The notes under the pieces were generated by a model. The model was not told the DNA's origin. It saw only the letters and a program-made list of their open reading frames with translations, and did no database searches. A stretch of DNA of 64,000 nt from Sclerotiophoma versabilis. Taxonomy: Eukaryota > Ascomycota > Dothideomycetes > Pleosporales > Didymellaceae. Location: NCBI GenBank assembly GCA_012274445.1, contig JAAROD010000033.1, forward strand, positions 1,488,001 to 1,552,000, in the 5' to 3' direction. Numbering within the stretch: the first letter of the stretch is position 1; the number at the start of each line of letters is the position of its first letter. Below, in pieces: positions 42,899-56,326 of the stretch. Both the position numbers and the translations under genes were made by a program.

Positions 42899-43855
42899 AT
42901 GCAGCAACCAGCCGTCCAGGTAAGCTGTGGTGATGGCGCGCCGCTCCTCCGCCTTGCTGACCCTCGGGCTTAGGACCACAGCAAGCCGACCATTGAGATG
43001 AGTTAGTGCTCGCCGTCTCCGCTTACCTCCTATTGATTACTAACGCGCGCTGCATGAAGGCTTAAGAGAACATCTCCTTGCTGCCGGCGCGGGACAGCCC
43101 AGCGTGCCCGCGCCCATTCCGCAGCAGCAACCTCATACGGCCGGTCCCCAGCAGCACATCGATCCCGCCATCGCCGGCTCGCAGCACTACATGAGCCAAG
43201 CCGACCCCAGCGACGACGGGGAAGGGCGCAAGGGCCGGAGGGAGCTGTCGACTAGCAAGCGCGCAGCACAGAACCGGGCCGCTCAAGTACGTGTGTTGCT
43301 ACGTACCAACTGGGCGCGGCTAACTTCAGTCAGCGCGCATTCCGCCAGCGCAAAGAAGAGTACATCAAGCAGCTCAAGGACCAAGTCAAGGAGTTCGAGC
43401 ACTTGTGCGAGCTGTACAAGAACCTGCAGACCGAGAACTACCAGCTGCGCGACTACATCATCAACCTCCAATCGCGCCTGCTCGAGACACAAGGCGAAGT
43501 GCCCCCCGCACCCGCAGGCGTTGACCTGTCCAACCGGCCGCATGCCGAGATACCCACCCTGAACCCAAACCTTCAACAGCGCCAGCACCAGCACCAGTCC
43601 GAGCAGCAGCAAGCACAGCAACAAAGCCCCAGCTCCAGCAACAACGGCGGGCTTTCAGAGCGACAAATAGGCGAACTGCAAATGGCAGCTCAAGCCGCTG
43701 CTGCTGCTCAGAACGGACCCAACGTCGGCAAGCACGCAGCTCAGTTCGACGCAGGCGACTACTCGGCTGAGAAGCGCCAGAAGGTGGAGGGCGATGCGTC
43801 GCAAGGTCAGCAGCCCGAGCAGTCCCCTCTCTACCCCGACCCAAACGCTTATTGA
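42899..43855 (+). CDS. kapC: bZIP transcription factor, KapC-like
   Basis: Nuclear DNA-binding regulator of the fungal AP-1-like class. Exons 42899-42919 (21 nt), 42974-43001 (28 nt), 43060-43286 and 43334-43855 join in phase to 265 aa. Introns have CTGAC, ACTAAC and GCTAAC branch points; the third interrupts the basic region. The bZIP domain reads STSKRAAQNRAAQ / RAFRQRKEEYIKQL, with the leucine zipper continuing through FEHLCELYKNLQTENYQL. N-terminal LREHLLAA, HIDPAIAG and the segment after the zipper (LQSRLLETQGEVPPAPAGVDL) match KapC of Aspergillus. The C-terminus is Gln/Ser-rich, ending YPDPNAY. The target genes are not deducible. Confidence 0.92.
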
Positions 43856-44731
43856 AGGGCAGACGAGGAGTGACATGTTGACCGACGGCTTACACTGTCT
43901 GTACTAGGCCCAGACTACGATACATTCGTTGGCGAATTGCAGCAGTTCAGCAAGTCGGCAGAATAGGATTTATACCCAGCGTTATCTTTGCTTCGTAGAC
44001 CCGGGATGGTGACTCTCAAGGGTCCGTTTTTTTTTTTTTGTTCTTTTCGTCACGGTTTCATGCTCGAGTTTTGAGGATCTTGGTCATGCCTCGGGCCCGC
44101 TCTTGTTGTACCCGGCGTTTCCGGTGTTGCTGTGGGTGTCATATGTAATCGACTCTTGCAATCGAGTCTGCCTGCCATCTGGCAAGGCGTTTCAACACAT
44201 TCAGAGCTCCGGCTTAATAAATGTCATCATTATTACCACTGTCGAAATCACCTGTGCCAGGAGTCTTGCATCTTCTATTTCTCAAATTTCTATTAATACT
44301 GCAGCAATCGTGGGCTGCGCCTAGGCTAAATCTTCCGAGGAGATACTCATCTCACCTGCAGCGTGACCGGACTTTGTACGCCTTCCTGAAAGCATTACGC
44401 ACTCTTTGTCAACAGCCTTCTTCCTTGTTTTTGCCTCACAGTACTGGGAAAGGTTCCAGACCTTTGTAAACGCCATGGGGAGGAATAATAGTATTGTATG
44501 AACCCACAGGCTTGGTTCTTGGAGGGCCCCATCTAGAGTCTTTGCATGATTTAGGAAGATCCATGTCGTCCTTAGCAAACATTGCGCACACTCTCTTCCC
44601 ACCAACGTCTTCTTCAATGCCCTTCCCTACATTCTCCCTGTCCACGACGTACTCTCCACCACACTCTTCTTGCACAACCTGTGCCTCCAAACCACCGCAT
44701 TCTCTTTTCTCTGGAAAACTTTTTGCTTGTT
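43856..44731. other. Convergent 3' intergenic region
   Basis: 876 bp between the 3' ends of kapC and ARP8, with a T run at about 44029-44039 and no supported gene. Confidence 0.5.
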
Positions 44732-47017
44732 TTACCAAGCAAACATGCACTTGTTGTTCAACAACCTGCTTCCCAGGATATCGTACTCGTACTTGCTGAT
44801 CCAGCTATCGTTTCCATGGCTTGACAACCTACCAAAAACGCTCCCGCCCTTCCACGCAATGACCTGAGGATCCAAATCGCGTGGCGGCGGAGGCAGCAAG
44901 ATCTCCATACCCGGGCGCAGCTCGCGCAGTCGCTGCTCGAGAAATTCGCGGAACCCGGGTGTCTTTGCGACGCCGCCGACGAGCACGATACCGCCGAAGA
45001 AGTCGCGCATCTTCTTGTCGTCGCCACGTCCACCTTGGGCGAGAGACTCAAGGATCGCATGGTCCAGGGGCATGATGGGGAGGATTTTGTCGCGCTCTTC
45101 TGCGATTTTGACTTTCTCGAGCACCGGATCGCGGAAGACGAGGCCGGCTGCCGGTGCATCTGTGTCACCCATGGGCGTGTCGCGGTCGGGGTTGGGTGTG
45201 CCAGTTCCTTCTAGACCAGGGGAGCCTGCAACGGATGAGCGAGGTGTGCCCTCGTTGTCGTTAAGGCGGCCAAGCAGGTTGAAGGGTGGCGGCTTCTGGG
45301 GGGTTGCGGCGATGGCAGGTTCCTGAATGCCGTTGATAGGGCCTTGGGCGGATCTGCCGGCTGCGAGTTCGAGAACGACAAGTTGGGCTGCAGAGATGGG
45401 GTCGTTAGGAGAGCTGTCGTAAAGGTCAACAGAGCGGGGAACCACCGTTCTGCGGCCTTCCAGCTTCCGCGAGTTGTCGAATATTGATGGCTTGAGAAGG
45501 CCCTATTCGAGTTAGCATGTCAGTGAAGAATTTGGCTGACACTACTTACCATGACAGAGAGCAAAGTCTCGTCATAGGTCTTGAACGTGTACTTCCGTGT
45601 TTCCTGGCCCGAAGCTCGAAGATGGAAGTCCCACGTCTGGACCATGACAGAAGCCTCGTCCATGGAACAGAACTTCTGCTTCAGCTCCTCCGCAAGCAGG
45701 AAGTCATACCGCCTTTTCAAGTTGATATCCGAGTAAGGAAAATGACCGTACAGCATCATCTTGATGAACGTTTCTGTAATGTCCGCGCCACCCATCTTCA
45801 AGTTTACGCGGGACTCCTCGACACAGAGGCCTTCGTCGACACAGCAAATGGACGTCTTTTGGGCGCCAATGTCGACCACGCACAACTTGTCCGACCCGGC
45901 TCCAAACGTAATGGACAAGCTCTCCTGTTGCAAGCAGACCTTCCCAATGCCAAGATCTCGTATCAGGATGTCGAGCATCATTGTAACGTAGTTGCGTTCG
46001 TACAAGTCCGGTATGATAAGTACGCATTTGTAGTTGGCAAGATCCTTCATCCTGGTGATGCCGAGCTGGTTCCTGAAGGCTTCTTCAAAGATCTTGGATA
46101 TGTCGTGGTAGATCTGGTTGCGATCTTTGTACTCGCTTTCGTTGAAGGTGCCGTGGCGTAGGGGCCAGAACAGCTTGTAGCGAGGGTTCGATCGCTCGGG
46201 TATGCGAAGGGCTTCGTGGGCTGTAAAGTAGTGCGGGGCCTTGTTTGGGTTCGAGGGAATCTCTGTGAAGTCGATACGATTAATGTCATTGTGTTCTGAG
46301 ATGATGTCGGGCGGTGTGCGGCGGTTGTAATTTGTGACGAGGTCCTTGGAGTTGGGCAGCACCCTGCGCTTGTTGGAGCGCATTCTTGTCCTCAGCTCCG
46401 AAGACATGGCCATGTACTGGTCGGCGAAGTCTTCCCCAAACCACTTCTCGGGGAGGGCGTCCGCCGGCACTGCTCCTTCGACCTTGATGCGCTTGGGACT
46501 GGGCTCTCCGCCGTTCTCCTCGCACTCACTCTCCTTCCATCTGCGCGCAATCACCATGGGTATTGTCTTGGGCAGCGCATCTGAGCCTAGCCCTATCCTC
46601 AGGTTCTGGCTGCCCGGGTGTATGACAATGAGCTTGGAGATGTCCGTCCTCGACGAATCCAACGAAACATCGACCTCGTCGGCCGCCTCGTCAGCCTGCG
46701 GGGTTGCGCCTTCTGCGGCCTGAGGGACGCCCAGGGCGCGGGCGCGGTCCTTGTCTCGAGCTTCCTGTACGATGCGCGCGCGCTCTTCGTCTTTGGGGTA
46801 CCGGACGGCGAGGAATTGCTCGTCGCGCTTGAGGAATTCGGTGTAGTAGTTCTTCTGGTTGATCATGCCCACCTGGGGCCACGACGAGAGGTCCATGTTG
46901 TTGTCAGTCCGCTCGAGGCCTGCGCAATCGTGTCAGCAGCTGCATGGCGACACAGCAGCGTGAGATGGTCCTACCTTCCTGCCTCAGCTGGGCCCTGCCT
47001 GATTTCTTGCCCCCCAT
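44732..47017 (-). CDS. ARP8: Actin-related protein 8 (INO80 complex)
   Basis: Nuclear actin-related protein that helps INO80 bind nucleosomes and actin. Exons 46975-47017, 45550-46919 and 44732-45502 join in phase to 727 aa. The N-terminus MGGKKSGRAQLRQEGLERTDNN precedes the typical WPQVGMINQKNYYTEFLKRD. The actin fold follows: LIVIHPGSQNLRIGLGSDA (phosphate 1), DKLCVVDIGAQKTSICCVDEG (phosphate 2), GGADITETF, then GGIVLVGGVAKTPGFREFLEQRL and DPQVIAWKGGSVFGRL. Insertions of low complexity (GTPNPDRDTPMGD) are as in other Arp8 proteins. The next gene on the strand, ATR kinase, is a second DNA-damage factor, though no functional link is implied by adjacency. Confidence 0.94.
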
Positions 47018-47537
47018 TGTGCCTGTGGAGCTGCGGCGTGCGGATCTTGGACAATCGCCCGACTGAGCCGTAGGCAGGTCCAAGTACTGGGTGCGCCTTC
47101 CAAATCGCTGCTTCTTGTTGCCGCGACTCGAGCTTCACGTGTACAGTGTCGAGCGCGGATCGTGTCGGCAGGTAGAATGGGCGGTCGAGGTGGTCGAATC
47201 GGGCTTCGCTTTGCAGAGGATGGCGAACAAGAAAGGGAGCTTTGTGCTTAATGGGGTCGCGCCGTGCTTCTACTGGATATGTTGCGGGCGCGACTGGTCC
47301 GCGATTGGTTCCTGATCATCGGTTGCACCTGCCGCCAGCCTTGTCGTTCTCGAGGCCTGCTCCTTCCACCAAACACCAATACTAAACATCGCCTTTGCCC
47401 ATACGGAAGCCGGAGAATCTTCCTCAAATCGTGTCTTCATTACTATGCTGCTATGTATACTAATGCCCGCCGGCCTACTCCACAGCGCCAAACATGCATG
47501 TGCAACAGAAGCATAAACGCCCTGTTCGCCGTGCATC
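47018..47537. other. ARP8 promoter / ATR kinase 3' flank
   Basis: 520 bp between tandem minus-strand genes. No ORF with coding features. Confidence 0.5.
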
Positions 47538-50500
47538 CTAGAAGAAAGCGCACCATCCAATGTACATCGCTGCCAGGTTGACTGGATCTCTTGCCATCGC
47601 AATCAATGCATCCACATAGCCTTCCACACTCAGCGGCACCGACTCTCCCTTGAGGTAACCGTTGACCTTGGTTCGTACGCTGTCCAGCACCTCCTGCGGT
47701 GTGTCTGGCACACCTGCAATCTTCTTCCTCCTCTTCCCGCCCAGGAAGTCGGCCGTTGGATCGTGCACGAAAGTCTCAAGAATCGTGATCAGGGTATCTT
47801 CGTGCTGCCGCAGAAGGCTGTATACCAGTTCAGCCGCTTTCCGGAAGGGACCTTCGACACCTTGCGGGCCCATAGCGTCGACCATGTTGTGCGTGAGGCG
47901 GAAGGGTACAAGTTCTGGCTTCTCAAACGTGAGACCTTTGTCGAACAGGCAGTTGAAATCGACGTGGAAGGTACCGCCATCACCTTGCTCCAACAGCACA
48001 TTCTCGCCGTGTCGATCACCCAAACCCAGTACATGGCCAACAATACTCATTACCGCGCAAGAGCGTGTGTAACGCAGGCGCGCCGACAACCAAGCTTCTG
48101 GCTCCGGGAATGTCTCAACAAACCATTCGTGAAGCACTGGCTGAAACTTGCCCAGTATCTTTTCTGTGAAGATGGGCACCTTCGATGGCGAGGACGAGGC
48201 TTCGTTAAGCAGCACGCGAATCTCTGAGTAGTCTATGTGCACATTGTGCTGACGATAGAAGCGGATGATGATATCACGCATCGGCTTAAGCCCTTCGACC
48301 CATTCGATGGCTCCACACTCTTCGTTCAAGGGTGTCACCGCATACGTCTTGATGTACAAGCGGCGCTTGCTAGATTCAATGTCTTTCTGCAACGCGCGAT
48401 TGATCATGGCGTTGAACTCCATGAGACGTTGATCTTTGCGCAAATCATCCTTGGGCTTGCAGAGAAGGCCGTAAGACCGACCGTCTGAGCCTCGTACGTT
48501 GATCTTCCGAGGACGCTGCAGAGAGGAGAGCACCAGAACATCGTCCATGAACGCATTGATGGTCACAGCGTCTTGCGGAAATGGGTTGTGGAGCCGTATT
48601 GTCTTGCTGTCGTTTCCAGCAGGAAGGTTTGGCAACATGTTGGCCTCGATCGGCACGACCAACTGGCTAGGTGCTAGCTTGTGACTGAAACCAAGATCCT
48701 TTGAAAGACTGACATGAGTGACTCGTTGCTCAACCGGAGCGTCGCAGGCAACCAGCAATGCATCCGTCAGGCGCTGCCCTTGCACAATGACGTTCTTCAG
48801 ATCCATGGATCCGTTTTTGCGCTTCGATGTGTCACGCAACTTCTGCAATACAGCAGTGCCGCGCGCTCGACGATCATCCTGAGTCGAATGGAGTACTGCA
48901 AGTAAGCTCCACAGCGTCTGCTGCGGGTATGCTGCTGCGACTCGGATGATGATAGCCTGTAATGCATCCCAGACGTTCTTGTTCGGATGGCTGATACGCG
49001 TGATAATTTGTGGAAATGCAGTATACCACGTGTAAGCAGGCATGCGTTCGCCAGCATACCGCTTGAGATATTTGTTGATGTGATCCAGATAGGTGAGTCT
49101 ATGATCATGGAACTCTTTATCTCGTGCTGACCGTGGTGCCACGTTCATGACTTCTGTCCCCAGGTCTAGCCAAAGGGTGAGAATCTTCGGCAAAGTCTGG
49201 TAATAGTACTTCGTGCCGTATACGGTCGACCGTACGAAGTTCTCTATCACAAGCTTGATCAGGCTTCCTGCAAGGTACTCTTGACTTTGCTTTGTGGCCG
49301 GCAATTTCTTCTCCGACTCCAACAACTTCAGATAATATCGCCCCAAATAGTAATGGCCTTTGTCCCACTTTGGATATGACATGACGCCTGTTGCGTACGC
49401 GTCCTTCAAAGATCCGGATTTGGTTTGCCCTGCGCGGTCGAGCCACTTCGCCAGGAGGAGCTGAGCATGGCATTTCACTTTACTCATATGGTCTCCTCCA
49501 CGGCCATCTGTGGTTATTGATATATTGGTCGGCAGGCTATCACTGTTTTGGAAGGCGTTACTGTCGATAGCGCCCCGCAGGTTCGCAATTGCCTTTCGGT
49601 GGTGGCCTTCTTTCCACAGCAATTTCGAATACTCGATTCTCGATGCACCATCTCCCAGCTGTTCGGCGTGAAGAACAGAGTTGAACGCAGTAGTCATGAA
49701 TCCGCCTTTTCGAGCAAGTCGCCCTGTAGTAAGCCATGCGGAAGCAATGTCTAGGTCGCTGAAGTCAATTCTAATTTAGTCAGTATCGGTCATGTGATAT
49801 TTTGCACGGATTGCTTACTTCGAAACCAGCATAGTCGCACGGCGGATGCCGAGAAGATACTGCTTGTCAGATGTGTAGGCACCGATGACATCTAGTCGGC
49901 GATCCAAGTTCTCAAGGATGACTTCGCGTTCTGGTGTAGTTGGAGCCATGACGCCGCTGATGGCCTCGATCTCGTACAGAGCGTGTAATTTGACCAATGT
50001 ATCATGACAAGCTTGTAGGGAGTTGGTGTTTGATGGGGTTAGACCCTTAGATAGAGTCCCACGAAGAGCGTTGGTGATGATTTTGAACTCTGCTTCATCT
50101 GTTCGGTATAGCGCAAGCAAAGCCTTACCAATGCCAACATTGAAGTCCATGGTTATACCAATGACTTTGTCAGATGAAGAACCGAGGATTCTCTCAAGCT
50201 GTGTCCATTTCCCAGCCGACCAGGCTGCTTCGGCAGCGAATGGGAGCGTGCTGATTGACAGTGAGTTCGAGGCATGGAACCCATCGACATAGTTCAGAAT
50301 GGCATCTGGAAAGTGTCAGTTTTGATATGCAGTTTTCCTGAATCGACATACCATATTGACCAGACTCCTTCAAGCACGTCAGAAGGTTGATTTGAGTGTC
50401 CACATCGTCCGGCTTCTCAGCCAATGCAATCTCGTACCAGCTCTGAGCTGCGGTCCATCGACCGGCCTTGCGATCTTCCATGATCTGTTGCTCTGGATTG

Positions 50501-53500
50501 AGCACTTTTAGGTGAGCAGTGATACCCTCTATGCTGTCGGGCTCATCAATCTGGGCATAGATGGATTGTAGGTGTTGCAACAACTCGTCCTTTTCAAAAG
50601 CCTGATTTGTCTCGATCTTGAGTTGCTGTTGTTGACGGTAGTATTGCTCCCAATGGAAGAGAGCGCGAGCGTACGATCCACACTCGACCGCACGTTGAGA
50701 TATCACTTCAGCTGGAATGAGTTGGAGAATACCCTCTACGCGGCTGATCTGCTTGATTGCGTTCATCTCTTCTTCTTCTGAAACGCCCCGACCGGTCTTG
50801 CCAGCCATGATTCTGGCGTCGGTGACAGATTTCTTTTTCTCTTGTAACCACAGCGAAAGGTAGTCCAGGACTTGAAATACGTTCTGCATAATTCGGATCA
50901 GTGAAGCAATTTTGAACGATATTTTGAACTTACCTCGCTGCATTGTTTGACCAGCACAGCATCAGTCTGGTCAGTAGACTGAATTTCATATCGCAGTACC
51001 GTTATTAGCTCTGTCCCTACATTTGTCATGTTTTGGTCATCATCAGACACGATGACGTTCAAAGCGGCGAAAGGAAGTATGAAAGTCGCGATCGAAAGGT
51101 CGAAGCCTCTGATAACTCTGGCCAATACTGGAAACACCATCTCCACATTGACACCCTGCCCCTTCTGCAGCAGGTCGTACACGAAGGTCTGAAGCCAGGT
51201 ACCGTGGCTGATCTTTCCGTCGAAGATCGGGTATGCAGGAGATTTGTAGTACAAGGCGGGGTTACGATTGACGGAGTATCTTGAGTTGAGGAAGGGGGTC
51301 AAGACGTTTCTCGTAGGCTCAGGAATATCGTACCATCGCTGTGCTTCCGTGCTAGCTTGTGAAGAACGAGGCTTCGCAACTGCTAAGGCGCTGAAGCCAC
51401 AGTGTTTGAGCATCTCCTGCATGACATAGGCTATCCAACCTTGCGAAGTAGCATTTGTAGTCGACAGAAAAACCTTCACAAGGACTTGCTCCAACAAGAG
51501 AGCTACAAAGTCAATGTCCTCGTCTCTTCGTGAGAAGTTTGACAGCATCAGCACACGCTTTTTCTCACGGACAGTCTCTACTCGATATGGATCGAGGCCT
51601 CCGACAATACCAAGGCATTGCGCACACAACATAGTGATGTCTGGGTGGTTTTCTGAGAACCGTATGCTCGCATCGAGAAGTGACCGAGTAAGTGCTGCCA
51701 GTACAGGCAGTGGCTTCTGACCCACAATTGCTTGGTGCAGGTGCTTTTGATTGGCATCAAGATATGGTCCAAGTTCCCTGAGAGCCTGACGTACAACCAC
51801 AGCATTCTGGTCTTTGCACCTGTTACTGAAGGCTTGGAAGATTCTGACGGTTTCCAGGTGTGACTTGAAGCGAGCCAACTCTCCTTCGGTCTTGGATAGC
51901 ATAGGGATAGTCGCCAACGACGGAAGGTATTCAATTCTTGCCCGCAGTTGTGCGTCGTACTCCTGCGTCAGAGCTACGATCGTTTTGTTTGCCGAAAGTT
52001 GAGTTTCCTCTGAAAATATACTCCAGTGCTCTACGATCAGCGCGAATGTCTGATCGATCACAAGCATTATATCATCCGCGTCGAGAGCGTCGAGGAAGGC
52101 TGCCCATACCAGAAAGGCATCGTCGCAGAGGTCTGGATCCGCCATTGCGGATTGTAAGCACGCACGTATCTATAAGCTATCAGCAGTGTTTTGCACAAGG
52201 TCATACCAGCTTACCTGTGGCAGTGCGCCATTCACACTGTAACGCGCAAGGGTGATGAAATCTCCGATGGCTGCTATGCATCTTTTGCGCTCAGGCAGAG
52301 GGTGCGGCACGGTCTTGCCTTGAGTGAGTGGGCTCTCTACAATGTCCGAAAAGTATGCGATAATACCGAGAATATGGGTCTCGCAGAACTCGTCTAGGCT
52401 CTTTGTCTTAGACGATGATCTGCGTTGTCCGTTCTTGGTGTCGGCAAGGCGAGCAAGCGTGCTGAATGCGCGATGATACTATACATGTCAGTCAATGCGT
52501 TTTTCATGGTGCCAGAAGCGGTGTATCTGCATACTGGAGCTTTTCTTGATTCGTCTCGTTCTGCAGACAGCAAGAGGATCTCGATTGCAACGCCTGTAAT
52601 GTCCAATGCAATCAGGGTGTCGAGCCTATCGTTACTGCCCTCCCTCATAGCTGGCTCAACTTCGGCCAGTGTCTCCATTGCAAAGGATTCGACGTCTGGT
52701 ACCGATTGAGAAAGCAACAACGCCAGGATCTTTGCGAGATTGTTTCTTGGCTGAGTCAACACTTCTGCTACGGAAACTTTGCGAGCCTGGGCGATCTTCT
52801 CGATAATATCCCTCCTCTTTGTCAACACTAGGTGCGGTAGGGTATATGACTGGGTCAATACGAGTAGCTGACGAACGGTTTGCTCTGTAAGATCAGCAAG
52901 CTGCTGCGCCTTCTGAGGCTTGTTGACGATATCTTTGATTACAGAGAAGGCAAGTATCCTCCAGTACGGCTTGAACAGAGCCTCGGGTTCGTGAGGCTCA
53001 GCCAGAGCATCAAGCTCCCTGTACGCCATGCCGCATATAAGAGCGTTTGAATGGCCAAGGTACTCGACTAACCGGTGTAAGATAATCGGAAGTTCCAGCT
53101 CACCGCACACGCGAGCTACCTGACCATATGCTAAAATCAGGCTTTCTTGATCAGCAGGAACTCCGCGTTGCACGAGTGCATCGAAAAACTCAACGACCGA
53201 GGTTCTGTTCTTTTGACGGACGCGGCTAGCAATGTCGCTTCGCAGAAATACCATGAGCGCATGTGTGGCCGCAATCTTCAGCTCTCTCAAGGACCTACTC
53301 ATACATGCGAGCAGCCACTGTCCAAGTTCGCAGACTTCTAGATTGAGATAGTCGGCATCGGAAATGTGGTTGAAAAGGCGACCTATGGCAACTGCCGTAA
53401 GCACCCGAGGTCTTGTCGAGTTCTGGAATTTAGGCTCTTTTGTAATTGCAAGGAGTGCGGCCATAACTTCTTTCCAGTCCTCACCTCGATCGTCCGTATC

Positions 53501-55439
53501 CCAGTAAATTTCCAGATTTCTGTCTTTAGCGGCTGGCTCATCGCAAAGCTTGCACCTAAGCTTCTGCCAATGTTCTGAGCCGTTTCGGTTGGCCTGCAGA
53601 CACCGCGATCCTGCGCAGGCGATCTTACCCAAGGCGATAAGCAGTTGCTGCTGTGTGGCTTCGTTCTGCTTTGGGTGGTCCGGTAAAGAGGAGTACTTCG
53701 CTCTGATCATGTAAGCTAGGGTGCTGTAGAGAAGAAAGAAGAACGTACTGGATAATGTTCTGGAGGTTTGAAAGATTGAGTATCGGAGAGTCTTGCGTGC
53801 TGCCATTGAGCAATATGGTGAGCTCGTGATAAGCTGACGTGCTCGCGTCTTCAGACGACTCATGCAGTGTCTTGCGTCGTTTTGCTGGTCTGGCTTCATC
53901 CAGATGCATCCTCTGAAATACTTGAACACACTTGTTCGCATCTTCAGCTATGTGAGTAGAGGAAAAACTCGCTGCCCCGTTTGAGCACAGCTCTTCACGC
54001 AGGCTTTCAGTATAATCAGGCCATGTTCCTTTTGTAGTCCAGAGGCACAAGGCGAGCTAGTATACGTTAGTAACATATGTCAAGCAGTGTCTCATGCCGC
54101 ATACCTGCAAGTCCTTTTGTAATCCAGATAATACTTCTTTCTTCTCGCAAACCCTCCTTGCACTCTGCATTAAGATTTCTGTATCGAAGACTTTTGGAGA
54201 CTGACACCGCCGATCAAGCACACTTCTCTGAGGTGCCGCAATCTGTGCGAGATGATATAAGCGTGTCACCATCAACGCGAGCTGTGTCTGGTTGCTGTCT
54301 GACATTGGCGAACTTTCGAGACACTCGACTAAGCGAGCGACGCTGCTGATCGACATCAATGCAGCCTTTCTCAAACCCGAAGAATGATCTCTCGGCCCAG
54401 ATTCAAAGGCAGCAAGAGTATTCACCAGCTGCATATACAATGCGGTTGTTTCATCATGTAAAGGGCGCTTGTTGGAACTAGTAGTCCATCGTCGGAAGTA
54501 TTGCCAAAGCTCCTCACACATATCCAATATCCATGGATATTGTTGCTCGAACAGAGCATTGCGTGGTCTCTGGCATACTGAGGCGCATAGCGCCATGAGA
54601 AGGTTGAAGCCGTTATAGATGGCCGAAGTTGGCGAAGAGATTGTTCTTTGCAGATCGTGGGGCACAGCGATCAACTGCTTGCTTTCTGGCCAGAACTCGT
54701 TAAGGCTGCTTATGGAGGGTATTGCAACATGGAACGGTGCAGCGTGTGCTTTCACAGGTTCATTTGTTGCTTTCAGTTCATCTCCGATGTCTACAAGTCA
54801 ATCAGTAGATGGGGACTCAGTAAGACCGAGAAGCTTACATGCGACGCTTGATTTGTACAACTGCATCACAGCAGCAGCCTGGCGAAAATGATTCGTTGTT
54901 CTAGTAAAAATACCGAGGCAGAAGTTGAGCATATCCTGAACATGCGAGTGGATCGGACGTAGTGTCGCGCGTGCCAATAACCCAAGGAGCTTGGGGAACA
55001 GCCACATGATCACTGGTGGCCGTGGGAGTCCATCATCTTGACCATCCTTCGGACTGAAGAGCAGATGCGGCTTTTGATTAAGCAAGTACATTATTGCGGC
55101 AATACTGCGTATACCCTGCTCTCTTTGCTCATCTTGTGCAAAAGGATCTTCTTTGAATAAACCCTCAAGGCCTGCCTCAGCAACAACGCAGATGAACGCA
55201 ACGAGTTGAACGTCCGGCTCGTCTGTGCTTGGGTGTTGGAGGAACTCTTTGAGCAGCTCACCAAATGTAACTTTTGCGGCGGCATCTTGCCTCGAGTTAA
55301 CGTTTGCTGCATTATGCACAATCTGAGCGGCAATGGTTGACGGTGGAGGATTTCCATTCGGGTTGCCGTTCGTCACAACATTTGCTGGAGGCGGCGGTGG
55401 CGCCTTGCGTTGGGTCGAGCCCCCGCCTTTGCGGGCCAT
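47538..55439 (-). CDS. uvsB: ATR/Mec1 checkpoint kinase
   Basis: PI3-kinase-like protein kinase that senses RPA-coated single-stranded DNA and starts the DNA-damage and replication checkpoint. Nine exons (54839-55439, 54105-54790, 53749-54056, 52535-53702, 52215-52478, 50934-52169, 50352-50883, 49819-50305, 47538-49770) join in phase to 2504 aa, near the family length. A HEAT-repeat N-terminus, a UME-like region (ALGKIACAGSRCLQAN) and a FAT region lead to the kinase: GSDGRSYGLLCKPKDDLRKDQRLMEF with the Lys loop, GLGDRHGENVLL catalytic loop, HVDFNCLFDKG metal loop and the ATR-type PFRLTHNMVDAMGPQGVEG activation segment. The FATC end is NLAAMYIGWCAFF. The start at 55439 (MARKGGGSTQRK) is the first in-frame ATG. 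The intron near 53.7 kb is set at 46 nt because a nearer acceptor would leave only 25 nt. Confidence 0.95.
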
Positions 55440-55889
55440 TTCGATGTTCACCTATGGGTCATGTTCGACGTCGAGAGAAGCAAGTCGTGTAAGGAGCGTC
55501 CAAGGATGAAGTGGGGCAATTGATGGAGTGGAACGTAGTCGAGGCGTAAGAGGTGTTCGTGATTCTCAGATTCTGGCACAAGCAAAGCAGTTCACATAGG
55601 ATCCTGTGCTGGGGACCAATTATGAGATATCTGGCGCGGAAGACGCAGAGAAACCGAATACTGGCGACTGTGGTGATCGACGTCAGACGCGTCGGACAAC
55701 TTTTGGAGGGAGCGCGTTGTCCCGTGACGTCCTTGCCAAGCACTAATTGCTCTTCCCGGTCTCGATGTCCGACCTTCGCGAAATCAGACCACCGATTGCA
55801 GATTGAAGTTACAGATCGCCTCTCAGGCACGCAGCGCACACGAAACCCCACACAAGTCGCCCAGTCCCAGCCCAAAGGGCGCTTCTACG
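55440..55889. promoter_or_regulatory. Divergent ATR kinase / COX16 promoter
   Basis: 450 bp between the start codons of two divergently transcribed genes, so both promoters must lie here. No TATA box is evident. Confidence 0.55.
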
Positions 55890-56326
55890 ATGCAATTCTC
55901 CTCGAAATCCTTCCGCTCGACGCTCCCCAACTCCCTCGCCGCCAAATACCGCAAAGCGCTCCAAAAGCACCCTTTTGCGCTCTTCGGTCTTCCCTTCCTC
56001 GCAACCATAGTTGCCGGCTCTTTCATGCTCACACCGGCCACTGCTCTGCGTTACGAGAGATATGATCGGAAGAACCAGCAGATAAGTCAAGAGGAGGCAA
56101 TGGGCTTGGGGCAGAACCGAAGGAAGGTCAACATGAAGGACGAATACTACGTAAGTGGCCTGCTGCCTCTTTCGAGGACAAGGGAAGCTGTGAAAGCTTG
56201 CAAGGAGCTGGGATTTATGGAAGGGTACTGACAAGCTTGCAGCGACTACAAGCGAAGGATCTTGAGGACTGGGAGCAGAGGCGCGTCAAACGCCTACCCG
56301 GCGAGCCGGATGGCACGCTTGTCTGA
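55890..56326 (+). CDS. COX16: Cytochrome c oxidase assembly factor Cox16
   Basis: Mitochondrial inner-membrane protein that helps metallate and assemble Cox1 and Cox2. Exons 55890-56150 and 56243-56326 (92-bp intron, TACTGAC branch) give 114 aa, the normal size. A basic amphipathic N-terminus (FSSKSFRSTLPNSLAAKYRKALQKHP) is followed by one membrane span, FALFGLPFLATIVAGSFMLTPATALRYERYDRK, which is the family signature. The C-terminal exon ends LEDWEQRRVKRLPGEPDG. The gene shares its promoter region with the ATR kinase gene. Confidence 0.94.

Noticed and set aside
45517..46161. 214-aa plus-strand ORF opposite ARP8
   Set aside because: Antisense of conserved actin-fold sequence, with no features of its own.
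53724..53748. A 25-nt intron in the ATR kinase gene
   Set aside because: Too short to splice; the next acceptor gives a 46-nt intron and restores the reading frame equally well.
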